A stretch of DNA of 64,000 bases. Source: an uncultured Flammeovirgaceae bacterium. Its GTDB lineage: Bacteria; Bacteroidota; Bacteroidia; Cytophagales; MED-G16. The position numbers and the translations under genes are program-made. This document shows positions 27,477-37,709 of the stretch, in pieces. Location of the stretch: positions 1 to 64,000 of the forward strand of contig CAJXDN010000002.1 in assembly GCA_913052485.1 (NCBI GenBank), given 5' to 3'. The notes beneath the pieces are model-generated. The model did no database searches and had not been told where the DNA came from. It was given only the letters and a program-made list of their open reading frames with translations. Position 1 is the stretch's first letter; each line of letters starts with the position of its first letter.

Positions 27477-28625
27477 TTATACATTAATCCATTTAGATGA
27501 TTTAGATGATTCAATTACTGCATCAATAAATTTCATTCCTCTATATCCATCTTCAACAGTTGGGAAATCGAATATTGGATCATGTTCTATTGAATTTTTA
27601 TAGTTATTTACTGCGTATGAGAAATTTCTATAAATATTAGCAAATGCTTCTATAAATCCCTCTGGATGTCCCGAAGGAGTTCTACAATGAGATAACGCAA
27701 ACTCGGAGAGATAGGAGTTATCAACTCCAGCTCTTAATATCTGATTTGGTTTTCCATTAAGTTTATGTATTAAAGTATTTGGTTTTGAATGTTTCCATTC
27801 GATACCTCCTAATTCTCCCCAAACTCGTACCTTTAAATCATTTTCCTCTCCAGTTGCAATTTGACTAGTCATCAAATTACCTTCTATATTGTCCTCTAAG
27901 GATATTAGTACGTTACCATCATCTTCAAGCAGCCGACCTTCAACAACTGTATTAACTTTCGCAAACAGCTTAATTATTTTTTTTCCTGTTATATATTCAA
28001 CCATATTTGCTGCATGTGTCCCGATATCTCCCATACTTCCAGCTTTACCTGACTTGCTTGGGTCCGTTCTCCATGAAGCCTGTTTATTATCAGTATTTTC
28101 TAAGCTAGTAGTTAACCAACCCTGAGGATACTCTACAGCAACCTTTCTTATCGTACCTAACTTACCCGATTTAATTATGTTTTTAGCTTCTTTTATCATT
28201 GGATAACCAGTGTATGTGTGAGTGACGGCAAAAGGTAACTTGGTTTGGTTTACTTTTTCTACTAATTTTTTTGCCTGATTCGAGTCAAAGGTTAAGGGTT
28301 TATCAATAATTACTGGGAAACCATTGTCTAGAGATTTAATAGCGGGATCATAATGAAGATGGTTTGGAGTTACAATTGAAACAATATCCATTCGCTGATC
28401 TTCACTTTTAGATGACTCTTTACTTATCATTTCATCGTAAGTTTTATATACTCTATTCTTTTCCAGGTATAAGTTCTCTCCAGTTTCTAAAGAATTTTGA
28501 AAATCTGAGCTAAATGAACCACAAACTAAATCTATACAATTGTCTAGTAGAGCTGCATTTCTATGAATGGCCCCAATGAATGAGCCTAATCCGCCTCCTA
28601 TCATACCCATTTTTAGTTTTTTCAT
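27477..28625 (-). CDS. Gfo/Idh/MocA-family oxidoreductase
   Basis: KMGMIGGGLGSFIGAIHRNAA, VSIVTPNHLHYDPAIKSLDNGFPVIIDKPLTF, MGDIGTHAANMVEYITG. Confidence 0.93.
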   Translation of the reverse strand: MKKLKMGMIGGGLGSFIGAIHRNAALLDNCIDLVCGSFSSDFQNSLETGENLYLEKNRVYKTYDEMISKESSKSEDQRMDIVSIVTPNHLHYDPAIKSLDNGFPVIIDKPLTFDSNQAKKLVEKVNQTKLPFAVTHTYTGYPMIKEAKNIIKSGKLGTIRKVAVEYPQGWLTTSLENTDNKQASWRTDPSKSGKAGSMGDIGTHAANMVEYITGKKIIKLFAKVNTVVEGRLLEDDGNVLISLEDNIEGNLMTSQIATGEENDLKVRVWGELGGIEWKHSKPNTLIHKLNGKPNQILRAGVDNSYLSEFALSHCRTPSGHPEGFIEAFANIYRNFSYAVNNYKNSIEHDPIFDFPTVEDGYRGMKFIDAVIESSKSSKWINV

Positions 28626-28665
28626 ATCAGAAATATATAATATTATTTTAAATGATAATATCTAT

Positions 28666-30762
28666 TTATAAAATAATTGAACCCTCTAAATTATTTTTCT
28701 TCAGGTTATAAAACTCTTTAAATAAATCAAACTTTTCACCAGACATTAACTCTTTTTTAACATAATTACCATCCTCTTTTAGTATGTATGAATTACAGTT
28801 ATCTCTCAAATTATAGTTTAAGATAGTAATAGCCTGTTTTTTAATAAAATCCTCATTTATTTTGAACAAAGATTCAATTCTCCTCTTAAAGCTTCTTATC
28901 ATAACATCAGCGCTCCCAGAGTAGATTATTGAATCCCCAGAATTATGAAAATAGTATATCCTGCTATGTTCTAAGTAATCACCAACAACTGATATAACTT
29001 CAATATTTTCACTTAAATTTTTTCTTCCAGGACGTAGACAGCAAATCCCCCGAACAATTAAACAGATTTTAACTCCACTATTACTGGCTTCATATAATTT
29101 ATTTATAACCTTCTTATCTTGAAGCGAATTAATTTTAATACAAATTTTTGAATCAATTCCAGATTTAGAATTCGATATCTCTTTTTCAATCATATCCAAA
29201 ATTTTATCTCGCATATATATTGGAGCTGTTATTAAATTCTCGTAATCTTCAGGTACTGAATGCCCAGTGATTACATTGAAAAATTCTAAAGCATCTTTGG
29301 TGTAATTCTGGTCAGAGGTCATTAAACTCAAGTCAGTATATAACCTTGACGTTGTCTCATTATAATTTCCTGTGCCCATATGTGCATAATTCTTTACTTT
29401 TTTCCCTTCTCTTCTTACAATTAACAAGAGCTTGGTATGAGTTTTTAATGAGCCAATACCATATATAACATAGCAGCCTGCCCTCTCTAATTGATATCCA
29501 TTTTTTAAATTATTTTCTTCATCAAATCTTGCTTTTACCTCAAACAAGACCGATACATGTTTTCCATTTTCTGCAGCTTTTAGTAGGGCGTCTATTACCC
29601 GTGAATTCTTTGCAGTCCTGTATAGAGTAATTTTAATTGATAAAACATTAGGATCCTCTGCAGCCTCGTTTAGTAGACGAATAATAGGATCAAATGAATT
29701 ATATGGATGATGTAGAAATATATCTTTTTCTGATAGAATTTCAAAAATATTTTTATTACTGGATCCTTCCATATCAAAAGACTGAATAGGATTTGGATAC
29801 TCAAAAAAAGAATCAGAGAACTCTTCAAACTCATAAATTTGTCTTAAAGAAGTAAAATCTATTATAGAATTAACAGGTAACTGCATAATATTATACTCAT
29901 CAAGTTTGAATCTTTCTTTTAGAGATTTCAGAAGATAGTCATCGAATGAATTACTAACTTCTAATCTTACCACTCTACTAAATTTTCTATCCTTTAATTT
30001 TTGTTTTAATTCCTCTAAAAAGTTAATTTCAATATCTTCCGATTCCTCCAAGGTGAAATCCCCATTTCTTATGATTCTAAATAGACTTACACTTTCAATT
30101 GTTATACTTCTGAAAAATTTAGAAATGTATTTCGATATAATTTTTTCGATAGGGATAAAAAATATTTTATTTTGAATTTTATATTCGAAAAACCTAGGAA
30201 GATTAATTGGTACTTGGATAAAGGAAATCTTTTTTTTATTTGATGAGGCTTTATTTTTAGTAACAACTCCAAATATTATAACCTTGTTCATTAGGATTGG
30301 GAATGAATGGAGGTCATCAAATACCATTGGTGTAAGCATCGGGAAGATTGTCTTCTTAAAATATTTTTTTATCCTCTTTTTACCTTCCTCATCTAAATCA
30401 TTAACCTCACCTATTATTATATCTTGTTTTTTTAAAATTGATATAACTTCTTCGGAGAAACATCTATTATAATCATTAAAAAAAGTTTTTGACTGGTCAA
30501 GAAGATACTCTCTAAATGGTTTTTCTCTCATCCCAGAGTAATCAATTCTAGTTTTATTATTATCAATATAATTATATAAGCTACCAACTCTAATTTCAAA
30601 AAATTCATCAAAATTTGAGGCAACTATTGATAGAAATTTTAACTTATCTAAGACACCTCTAGATTTACTTCTTACCTGATCTAAAACTCTGTAATTAAAA
30701 TTGATCCAACTTAAGTCCCTACTAATTAGATTACTATCATTAATCGATTTGGAATTCATCAA
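28666..30762 (-). CDS. ppk1: Polyphosphate kinase 1
   Basis: LISRDLSWINFNYRVLDQ, ASNFDEFFEIRVG, DIFLHHPYNSFDPIIRLLNEAAEDPNVLSIKITLYRTA, NYAHMGTGNYNETTSRLYTDLSL. Confidence 0.97.
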   Translation of the reverse strand: MMNSKSINDSNLISRDLSWINFNYRVLDQVRSKSRGVLDKLKFLSIVASNFDEFFEIRVGSLYNYIDNNKTRIDYSGMREKPFREYLLDQSKTFFNDYNRCFSEEVISILKKQDIIIGEVNDLDEEGKKRIKKYFKKTIFPMLTPMVFDDLHSFPILMNKVIIFGVVTKNKASSNKKKISFIQVPINLPRFFEYKIQNKIFFIPIEKIISKYISKFFRSITIESVSLFRIIRNGDFTLEESEDIEINFLEELKQKLKDRKFSRVVRLEVSNSFDDYLLKSLKERFKLDEYNIMQLPVNSIIDFTSLRQIYEFEEFSDSFFEYPNPIQSFDMEGSSNKNIFEILSEKDIFLHHPYNSFDPIIRLLNEAAEDPNVLSIKITLYRTAKNSRVIDALLKAAENGKHVSVLFEVKARFDEENNLKNGYQLERAGCYVIYGIGSLKTHTKLLLIVRREGKKVKNYAHMGTGNYNETTSRLYTDLSLMTSDQNYTKDALEFFNVITGHSVPEDYENLITAPIYMRDKILDMIEKEISNSKSGIDSKICIKINSLQDKKVINKLYEASNSGVKICLIVRGICCLRPGRKNLSENIEVISVVGDYLEHSRIYYFHNSGDSIIYSGSADVMIRSFKRRIESLFKINEDFIKKQAITILNYNLRDNCNSYILKEDGNYVKKELMSGEKFDLFKEFYNLKKNNLEGSIIL

Positions 30763-31685
30763 AGATTTTCAAGAACTGACATTACCTCTTTAACATGAGA
30801 TCTAGACTCTTCAAGTAATGTAATCTCATCTGAATTTAAATCTAGCTCTATTACTTTCTCAATACCGTTAGATCCAAGAATAACAGGGACTCCTAAATAG
30901 CAATCATCAATATTATACTCACCCTCTAATTTCACACAAACTGGGAAGATTCTTTTTTGATTTTTAACAATTGACTCGACCATCTGAGCTGCAGCAGCAC
31001 CGGGTGCATACCAAGCCGAAGTTCCCATAAGCTTCACAAGTTCTCCGCCCCCAAACTTCGTCCTCTCAATTATTTCGTATAGTTTTTTATCATTAATAAG
31101 TTCAGTGACAGGTATTCCTGAGACTGTTGTATATCTTGGTAGAGGTACCATTGTGTCTCCATGGCCTCCCAAAAGTACTGCCTGAATATCTTTTGGTGAT
31201 ATGTTGAGTTCACCAGCTATAAAAGCTCTATATCTTGCGGTATCCAATATTCCTGCCATACCCATCACCCTATTTCTATCAAAATTAGAGGTTATATGAG
31301 CTTGGTATGTCATAACATCTAGTGGATTTGAAACTATAATTATAATAGAATTTGGTGAATGCTTGATAATGTTCTTAGTAACAGACTCTACTATTTTAGC
31401 ATTTGTACCTATTAAATCATCTCTTGACATTCCAGGCTTCCTAGGTAATCCTGATGTAATTACTACGACATCTGAATTTTCTGTAAGTGTATAATCATTA
31501 GTAGACCCTACAGTTCTAGTATCATATAAATTAATTGGTGATTTCTGAAAAATATCAAGTGCTTTACCTTCGGATAATCCTTCTTTTATGTCAACCAAGA
31601 CTACATCATTACAAACTTCTCTTTGAGCTAAGACGTCAGCACAAGTTGCACCAACATTTCCTGCTCCAACTACTGTTACTTTCAT
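30759..31685 (-). CDS. mdh: Malate dehydrogenase
   Basis: MKVTVVGAGNVGATCADVLA, VITSGLPRKPGMSRDDLI, GMAGILDTARYRAFIA, LLGGHGDTMVPLPRYTTV. Confidence 0.95.
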   Translation of the reverse strand: MKVTVVGAGNVGATCADVLAQREVCNDVVLVDIKEGLSEGKALDIFQKSPINLYDTRTVGSTNDYTLTENSDVVVITSGLPRKPGMSRDDLIGTNAKIVESVTKNIIKHSPNSIIIIVSNPLDVMTYQAHITSNFDRNRVMGMAGILDTARYRAFIAGELNISPKDIQAVLLGGHGDTMVPLPRYTTVSGIPVTELINDKKLYEIIERTKFGGGELVKLMGTSAWYAPGAAAAQMVESIVKNQKRIFPVCVKLEGEYNIDDCYLGVPVILGSNGIEKVIELDLNSDEITLLEESRSHVKEVMSVLENL

Positions 31686-31736
31686 TTTTTTTTTTTTGTA
31701 AAATTAGATAATGAGAGAGAAAGTTTTAATTTAAAA

Positions 31737-33065
31737 TTAAATTATTTCAAACTCTAAAATATTTTGAGTATTTGTATTAATTTTTATTTTATCGTTAATT
31801 TGTTGTCCAACCAACCAAATAACAGTCCCACCTGCATCAACAACAACAAGTTGATCCATTTTATCTACAAAAGACACTTTATTATCAGATAAAAAACTGG
31901 AAATTTTTTTGGTATTTTTCATACCTAGAGGTTGGAACTTTTCTCCTTTTTTATAATTTCTAATCACAACTGGAAAACAAACTTTATCATAATCACATTG
32001 AGCATTATTTTTATTTCTATTTATTGGAGATAGTTTGTTCGAGTACTTTTTAACCTCGATTTTTTTTGATCCAACATTAACAATACCTATTCCTTTAATT
32101 TCAACTTTCTCTTTCTTAAATATCTTTTCTCTAAAAATATAGAATGATTTTCTATCATTGATCAGAACATATTTGTCAGAAAAAAACTTACTATTATTTC
32201 TTTTACTTAATGCTAAAATTATAAGAGATATTTGATCATAATTAAACCCATAATCTGATAAATAGTCATTTATAATCACAGACATATCATCCTCTTTCTC
32301 TAAAAAACTTTTATCTATCTCAATAAAATTTTTCCTGGTAGTAACGTAATTAAAAATAAACTTTTTCTTATGTTCATTGATAAATTTTTGAATATTTCCT
32401 AACCTTTCAACTGATTTCCTAATCGAATCCTTGAAGGACGGATTAATTTCAGAAAAAATTGGAATTATTTTATTTCTTATTTTATTTCTTAAATATTTAT
32501 TCTCACCATTTGTATAATCCTCTCTCCAATCCAATTTATTTAATTTAGCATAACCTCTGATATCATCCTTGTCAATCTTGAGTAATGGCCTAAAAATATT
32601 GTTTGATGATTTAGGTATACCTACTAAACCTTTATATCCTGTAGTTTTTAGAAAATTATATAAAATTGTTTCGACATTATCATCACTGTGGTGTGCTGTC
32701 ACAATATAATTATATCCAGCATTTAGATAACCTTTAAACCACGTATATCTTAGATCTCTTGATGACATTTGAATTGAAATTTTATTTTTTTTAGAGTACT
32801 CTAAAACATTGAAATCCTCGGAATAGAATTTTATTTTATTTTTTTGACAATATGATTTAACAAAATTTACATCTTCATTCGAATCTTTGCCTCTCAACTG
32901 AAAATTACAAGTTGAAACCGAGAAATTTAACTTAAACTTTAGAAAAAGATTAAGTAAAACCATGGAGTCTATACCACCACTAACCGCAAGCAAATATTTA
33001 TTATCAAATAACTCTATTCTACTTTCCTCGAAAGAGGACAAGAAAACTTTTTCTATCTTTTTCAT
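31737..33065 (-). CDS. tilS: tRNA(Ile)-lysidine synthase
   Basis: YLLAVSGGIDSMVLLNLFLK (PP-loop), VTAHHSDDNVETILYNFLKTTGYKGLVGIP. Confidence 0.95.
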   Translation of the reverse strand: MKKIEKVFLSSFEESRIELFDNKYLLAVSGGIDSMVLLNLFLKFKLNFSVSTCNFQLRGKDSNEDVNFVKSYCQKNKIKFYSEDFNVLEYSKKNKISIQMSSRDLRYTWFKGYLNAGYNYIVTAHHSDDNVETILYNFLKTTGYKGLVGIPKSSNNIFRPLLKIDKDDIRGYAKLNKLDWREDYTNGENKYLRNKIRNKIIPIFSEINPSFKDSIRKSVERLGNIQKFINEHKKKFIFNYVTTRKNFIEIDKSFLEKEDDMSVIINDYLSDYGFNYDQISLIILALSKRNNSKFFSDKYVLINDRKSFYIFREKIFKKEKVEIKGIGIVNVGSKKIEVKKYSNKLSPINRNKNNAQCDYDKVCFPVVIRNYKKGEKFQPLGMKNTKKISSFLSDNKVSFVDKMDQLVVVDAGGTVIWLVGQQINDKIKINTNTQNILEFEII

Positions 33066-33132
33066 TATTAATTGTAAAAATAAGAATTTGAAATTTGCAA
33101 AATAAATTTAATTATCTATCTATTTTTACAAA

Positions 33133-34662
33133 ATGAAATTAATTTATTTCATTCTTTCAGTATTTATATTTATATGCATTGACTCAAATGCCCAGAAAAA
33201 AGAAAAAATTAGATATAAAGCAGATGAACTTAAATTCAGGAGAATTGATAAGGAACCAGTAAGAAAATTAATAAATAATGTTATTTTCAATCAGGGAGAT
33301 ACAGAAATTAGCTGTGATTCAGCAAATTACTATAATAAAAAAAATATTTTAGAGGCTTTTGGTAATATAATTATTACCAATCCGGACTCGTCAGTTATTA
33401 GTGCTAGAAGCCTAATTTATGATGGTGAATCAAGAGTTGCCAAACTTAGAAAAGATGTGATATACACAAAAGATAAAGAACAAATAACCACGGATTATCT
33501 TGACTATTTTATTGACGAAAAAAAAGGATTCTTTTTTAATGAAGGGGAATTAAAAGATGAAATTAATACATTAAAAAGTGATTACGGTATATTTTACGGA
33601 AGCAAAGACCTATCCATTTTTTATAAAGAAGTAATTTTAGTCGGTGAAGATTATACACTTAAGTCTGATTCAATGACATACAACACCATAACAAAAGAGA
33701 CAATTACTTTTGGATATACAGAAATTATTTCTGAGGATAGTACCTACATTGAAAGTCTGGGTGGATCATTTCAACAGGAAACAAAAAATTCAAAGCTGAC
33801 ATCAAGCAAAGTAGAAACAAATGACTATATCCTTGAAGCAGATTTTATAAATTTTGATGAGAAAAACTCAACTTACCAAGCAAGCCAAAACGTGATTTTA
33901 AAAATTAAAGAGTCAGATTATTTTGTTTATGGAGATCAAGGTGAATACAACAAATCTGAAAACATAACTAAAATATTTGGTAATACTTTACTTAAAAAGA
34001 ATATCGAAAATGATACTTTTTATTTATCCTCTGATACAATTCTAGCAATAGATGATGACAAAGATATCAATAAGTTATTTGCTTATAATAACGTTAAATT
34101 TTACAAAAAAAATTTTATTGGAAAATCAGACTCGATGATTTTTATAATTAAAGATTCAATAATTAATATGTATAATGATCCTGTAATATGGAACTATTCT
34201 AACCAAATTACTTCTGATACAATCAATTTCAAATTATATGATGACCAAGTCGAAGAAATGAATTTAATTAAGAACTCATTTATTATTTCTACAGATACTA
34301 TGGGAAATTATAATCAAATAAAGGGACGAGATATGAAAGCAATTTTTTCTGAAAATAATTTTATGAAAAATATTTTAGTATCGGGAAATGGTGAGACAAT
34401 CTATTTTGGATTAGATGAAGACTATAGATCTATAATCGGTTTAAATTACATAATTTGTAGCAGTTTAAAATTAAATTTTGATAATAACGAAATTGATAAT
34501 ATAATTTTCTACAATAACCCAATAGCAAAGATGATCCCACCCCATGAAATTGAAGAAGGTGATTTATATATTAAGTCATTTAAATGGAGAGAGGAAGAGA
34601 AACCAAAAATAGGTGATGTAGTTTTTTATTTTAGAAATAAGATATATTTGCGAAATGATTAA
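33133..34662 (+). CDS. OstA/LptA-like protein (LPS transport periplasmic component)
   Basis: Signal peptide; repeated GDTEISCDSANYYNKKNILEAFGNIIIT.. beta-jellyroll repeats; position before bamD. Confidence 0.85.
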   Translation: MKLIYFILSVFIFICIDSNAQKKEKIRYKADELKFRRIDKEPVRKLINNVIFNQGDTEISCDSANYYNKKNILEAFGNIIITNPDSSVISARSLIYDGESRVAKLRKDVIYTKDKEQITTDYLDYFIDEKKGFFFNEGELKDEINTLKSDYGIFYGSKDLSIFYKEVILVGEDYTLKSDSMTYNTITKETITFGYTEIISEDSTYIESLGGSFQQETKNSKLTSSKVETNDYILEADFINFDEKNSTYQASQNVILKIKESDYFVYGDQGEYNKSENITKIFGNTLLKKNIENDTFYLSSDTILAIDDDKDINKLFAYNNVKFYKKNFIGKSDSMIFIIKDSIINMYNDPVIWNYSNQITSDTINFKLYDDQVEEMNLIKNSFIISTDTMGNYNQIKGRDMKAIFSENNFMKNILVSGNGETIYFGLDEDYRSIIGLNYIICSSLKLNFDNNEIDNIIFYNNPIAKMIPPHEIEEGDLYIKSFKWREEEKPKIGDVVFYFRNKIYLRND

Positions 34663-35458
34663 GATATTTTCAAATAACTTCTTATTATTCATATGCTTTA
34701 TATCAATTTCATGTAGTGAATACAGAAAAATTTTAAAAGAAGATGGGTACGAGAAAAAATTAGAGTCTGCCCTAAAATATTATGAAAATGAAGAATATTT
34801 TAAAGCAAGCACACTTCTTAAAGATATTAAGCCTCTTGTAAAAGGTAGTGAAGAGTCAGAAACTGTTGATTTCTATTTCGCATACTCTCTCTATAACCTC
34901 AAACAATATGATCTTAGTGCAAAGTACTTCAAAGGATTTATGGAATTATTTTCCAGAAGTGAAAAAGTAATTGAAGCCGAATACCTATACTCAATATCCT
35001 TGTATAAAGAATCTCCTAATTCTAATTTAGACCAATCAAGTACTATTGAAGCAATTTCTGCTATCCAAAATTTCATTAACAAATATCCTTACTCTGAATA
35101 CTCCAAAGACGCAAATTCAATAATTGATGAACTTCAAATCAAACTTGAAACTAAAAATTTTGATAATGCAAAACAGTATTACAAAACGAGGAATTATAAA
35201 TCAGCAATTATTGCTTTAGAGAATTTTGAAAATGATTTTCCAGATTCATCTTTAAACGAGGAAGGTTCTTTCTTGAAGATCTTATCTCAGTACTTAATAT
35301 CAATAAATAGTTTCGAAGATTTACAAGAGGATAGATTTAGAAAGACAGTTGATTTGTATTTAAGTTTTGTTGATAAATACCCTAAGAGTATCTTTCTTGG
35401 AGAAGCAGAAAAAATGTATGTTGAAAGTTTAAATTTATTAACTAAATTTGCAAAGTAA
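34655..35458 (+). CDS. bamD: Outer membrane assembly lipoprotein BamD
   Basis: Lipobox ISISCSEYRKILK; TPR YYENEEYFKASTLLKDI...FAYSLYNLKQYDLSAKYFKGF. Confidence 0.9.
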   Translation: MIKIFSNNFLLFICFISISCSEYRKILKEDGYEKKLESALKYYENEEYFKASTLLKDIKPLVKGSEESETVDFYFAYSLYNLKQYDLSAKYFKGFMELFSRSEKVIEAEYLYSISLYKESPNSNLDQSSTIEAISAIQNFINKYPYSEYSKDANSIIDELQIKLETKNFDNAKQYYKTRNYKSAIIALENFENDFPDSSLNEEGSFLKILSQYLISINSFEDLQEDRFRKTVDLYLSFVDKYPKSIFLGEAEKMYVESLNLLTKFAK

Positions 35459-35470
35459 AAAATTTAAAAT

Positions 35471-35803
35471 ATGAAAATTAAATCTAAAATAACTCACCTA
35501 AATGTTGATGAAATAGCTTCAAAAACTGGTAACATTTATAAATCTGTTCGTGTAATTGGAAAAAGAGCAAGACAGTTGTCAGCAGCCCAGAAAGAAGAAC
35601 TGAATGAAAAACTTGCTGAATTTGCATCTGATGTAGATAATTTAGAAGAGGTTTTTGAAAATAGAGAGCAAATAGAAATATCTAGATATTTTGAGAGACT
35701 ACCGAAATCTACAACCATTGCATCTGAGGAATTAGTTAATGACGAATTGTTTTTCAGAAATCCAGAAAAAGAAGAAGATAACGAAGATATCAACCTAGAT
35801 TAA
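35471..35803 (+). CDS. rpoZ: RNA polymerase omega/Rpb6-type subunit
   Basis: SKTGNIYKSVRVIGKRARQLSAAQKEELNEKLAEFASD; position after bamD. Confidence 0.85.
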   Translation: MKIKSKITHLNVDEIASKTGNIYKSVRVIGKRARQLSAAQKEELNEKLAEFASDVDNLEEVFENREQIEISRYFERLPKSTTIASEELVNDELFFRNPEKEEDNEDINLD

Positions 35804-35816
35804 GTTCTCTTGTTTA

Positions 35817-36704
35817 ATGATTAGATACATTTTTTTATATTTAATTTCATTATTTCCCACTTATTGCCAAGAGCTAAATTCAAAAGTAATTATTAATACA
35901 GATAAGCTTCAATCATCAGAAGTTATGATATTTGAAGAGATGCAAGTTGCAATTGAGCAGTTTCTAAATAATAATATATGGACAAGTGATAGATACAATT
36001 CCGAAGAGAGGATAAATTGTAATTTTATCATAAATATATTGAATGAACCCTCAGCTAATTTATATGAGGCCACAGTACAAATTGTTTCCTCAAGACCAAT
36101 TTATAACTCCTCGTACGAAACAGTATTACTAAACCATGGAGATAGAGAGTGGACTTTTGAGTTTTTTCCTTCACAAAATTTAGAATATTCTCAAAATGGC
36201 TTTAATGATAATTTAACTTCCCTTCTAGCCTTTTATTCGTATATAGTATTAGGAATTGATTACGATAGTTTTGAAAAACTAGGCGGTGAAGAAAACTTTC
36301 AAAAAGCCTGGAAGATATTAAATGATTCACAAAACTCAGGTTATAAAGGTTGGGACCAGTTTGGATCAAAAAATAATAGATACTGGATTTGTGAAAACTT
36401 TCTTAATCCAAAATTTGTTGGTGTAAGAGAGGCATATTATAATTATCATTTACAAGGAATGGACATTTATTACTCCAAGCCTGAAGATTCTCAAGGCATT
36501 ATATTGGAAAACCTATCGGCAATTAATGAAATTAATTCTAAAAATTTTAACTCTTCAATAATTAATATTTTTATTAATGCTAAAGCAAATGAAATAACTA
36601 ATATCTTTAAGGGTGCTTCCTTAAATACAAAAAGGGAGGCATATAATATCATGACTGAGTTATCACCATCAAATAGTGATCTTTTCAATAAAATATTAGA
36701 ATAA
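35817..36704 (+). CDS. DUF4835 family protein
   Basis: ELNSKVIINTDKLQSSEVMIFEEMQVAIEQFLNNNIWTSDRYNSEERINCNFIINI ... QDSQ-type C-terminus; conserved position. Confidence 0.88.
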   Translation: MIRYIFLYLISLFPTYCQELNSKVIINTDKLQSSEVMIFEEMQVAIEQFLNNNIWTSDRYNSEERINCNFIINILNEPSANLYEATVQIVSSRPIYNSSYETVLLNHGDREWTFEFFPSQNLEYSQNGFNDNLTSLLAFYSYIVLGIDYDSFEKLGGEENFQKAWKILNDSQNSGYKGWDQFGSKNNRYWICENFLNPKFVGVREAYYNYHLQGMDIYYSKPEDSQGIILENLSAINEINSKNFNSSIINIFINAKANEITNIFKGASLNTKREAYNIMTELSPSNSDLFNKILE

Positions 36705-36706
36705 AA

Positions 36707-36904
36707 ATGACATTAAGAGAAAAATTAATACCTAAATTTTTACAGAAATATGTTACACATTATAGAGATCATGGATTTAAAAAAACTATAAAAAAATATG
36801 GATGGAAATTATTTGCAATAATTTTTATGTTTTATTTGGTGAGGGATACAATTCTTTATATTATAATTCCTTACTTTGCTATGAAAGGCATTTTTAATTT
36901 TTAG
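36707..36904 (+). CDS. Small membrane protein, unknown
   Basis: 65 aa, basic N-terminus plus one or two TM segments; 2 nt after DUF4835 and 2 nt before fabI. Confidence 0.6.
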   Translation: MTLREKLIPKFLQKYVTHYRDHGFKKTIKKYGWKLFAIIFMFYLVRDTILYIIIPYFAMKGIFNF

Positions 36905-36906
36905 TT

Positions 36907-37707
36907 ATGTTGTTAAAAGGAAAGAGAGGAATTATATCGGGAGCGTTAGATGAAAACTCAATAGCTTGGAAGGTTGCAGAAAGATGTTTTGATGAAGGGG
37001 CAAAATTTACATTAACCAATGCTCCTATAGCCCTTAGGATGGGTAAAATTAATGAATTAGCAAAAAAATGCTCTTCAGAAGTCATCCCTGCTGACTTGAC
37101 CTCCACTGAAGATATCGATAATTTATATTTAAAATCTAAAGATTTCCTAGATGGCAAAATTGATTTTATACTCCACTCCGTTGGTATGTCTCCCAATGTC
37201 CGAAAAAACAAAGAATATGGAGATTTAAATTATGACTGGTTATTTAAAACCCTAGACGTATCAGCCATCTCATTTCATAAGATGATGCAAATTGCTGAAA
37301 AGAATAAATTGCTAAGCAGATGGTCATCAATTGTAGGATTATCATACATAGCAGCTCAAAGAACATTTCCTTTTTACTCAGATATGGCAGAAGCAAAATC
37401 ACTTCTAGAATCAATAACCAGAAGTTATGGCTACAGGCTTGGAAAGAATTCTAAAACACGAGTAAATACGATTTCTCAATCACCAACAATCACAACAGCT
37501 GGATCTGGGATTGAAGGTTTCAATGCATTCTACAATTATGCTGAAAAAATGTCTCCACTAGGTAATGCAGATGCGTCAGAGTGTGCAAATTATTGTGTTT
37601 TCCTATTCTCAGACTTGAGTAGAAAGATAACAATGCAAAATTTATATCATGACGGTGGTTTCTCTAATACTGGCATATCGGAGGATATCATTGATCAATT
37701 TAAATAG
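36907..37707 (+). CDS. fabI: Enoyl-[ACP] reductase (NADH)
   Basis: KGKRGIISGALDENSIAWKVAERCFDEGA, FILHSVGMS, SYIAAQRTFPFYSDMAEAKSLLESITRSYG. Confidence 0.95.
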   Translation: MLLKGKRGIISGALDENSIAWKVAERCFDEGAKFTLTNAPIALRMGKINELAKKCSSEVIPADLTSTEDIDNLYLKSKDFLDGKIDFILHSVGMSPNVRKNKEYGDLNYDWLFKTLDVSAISFHKMMQIAEKNKLLSRWSSIVGLSYIAAQRTFPFYSDMAEAKSLLESITRSYGYRLGKNSKTRVNTISQSPTITTAGSGIEGFNAFYNYAEKMSPLGNADASECANYCVFLFSDLSRKITMQNLYHDGGFSNTGISEDIIDQFK

Positions 37708-37709
37708 GG

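Noticed and set aside
27490-27515. TTTAGATGA x2 tandem repeat at the Gfo/Idh - isomerase junction
   Set aside because: Two 9-bp copies only, within coding DNA; trivial.
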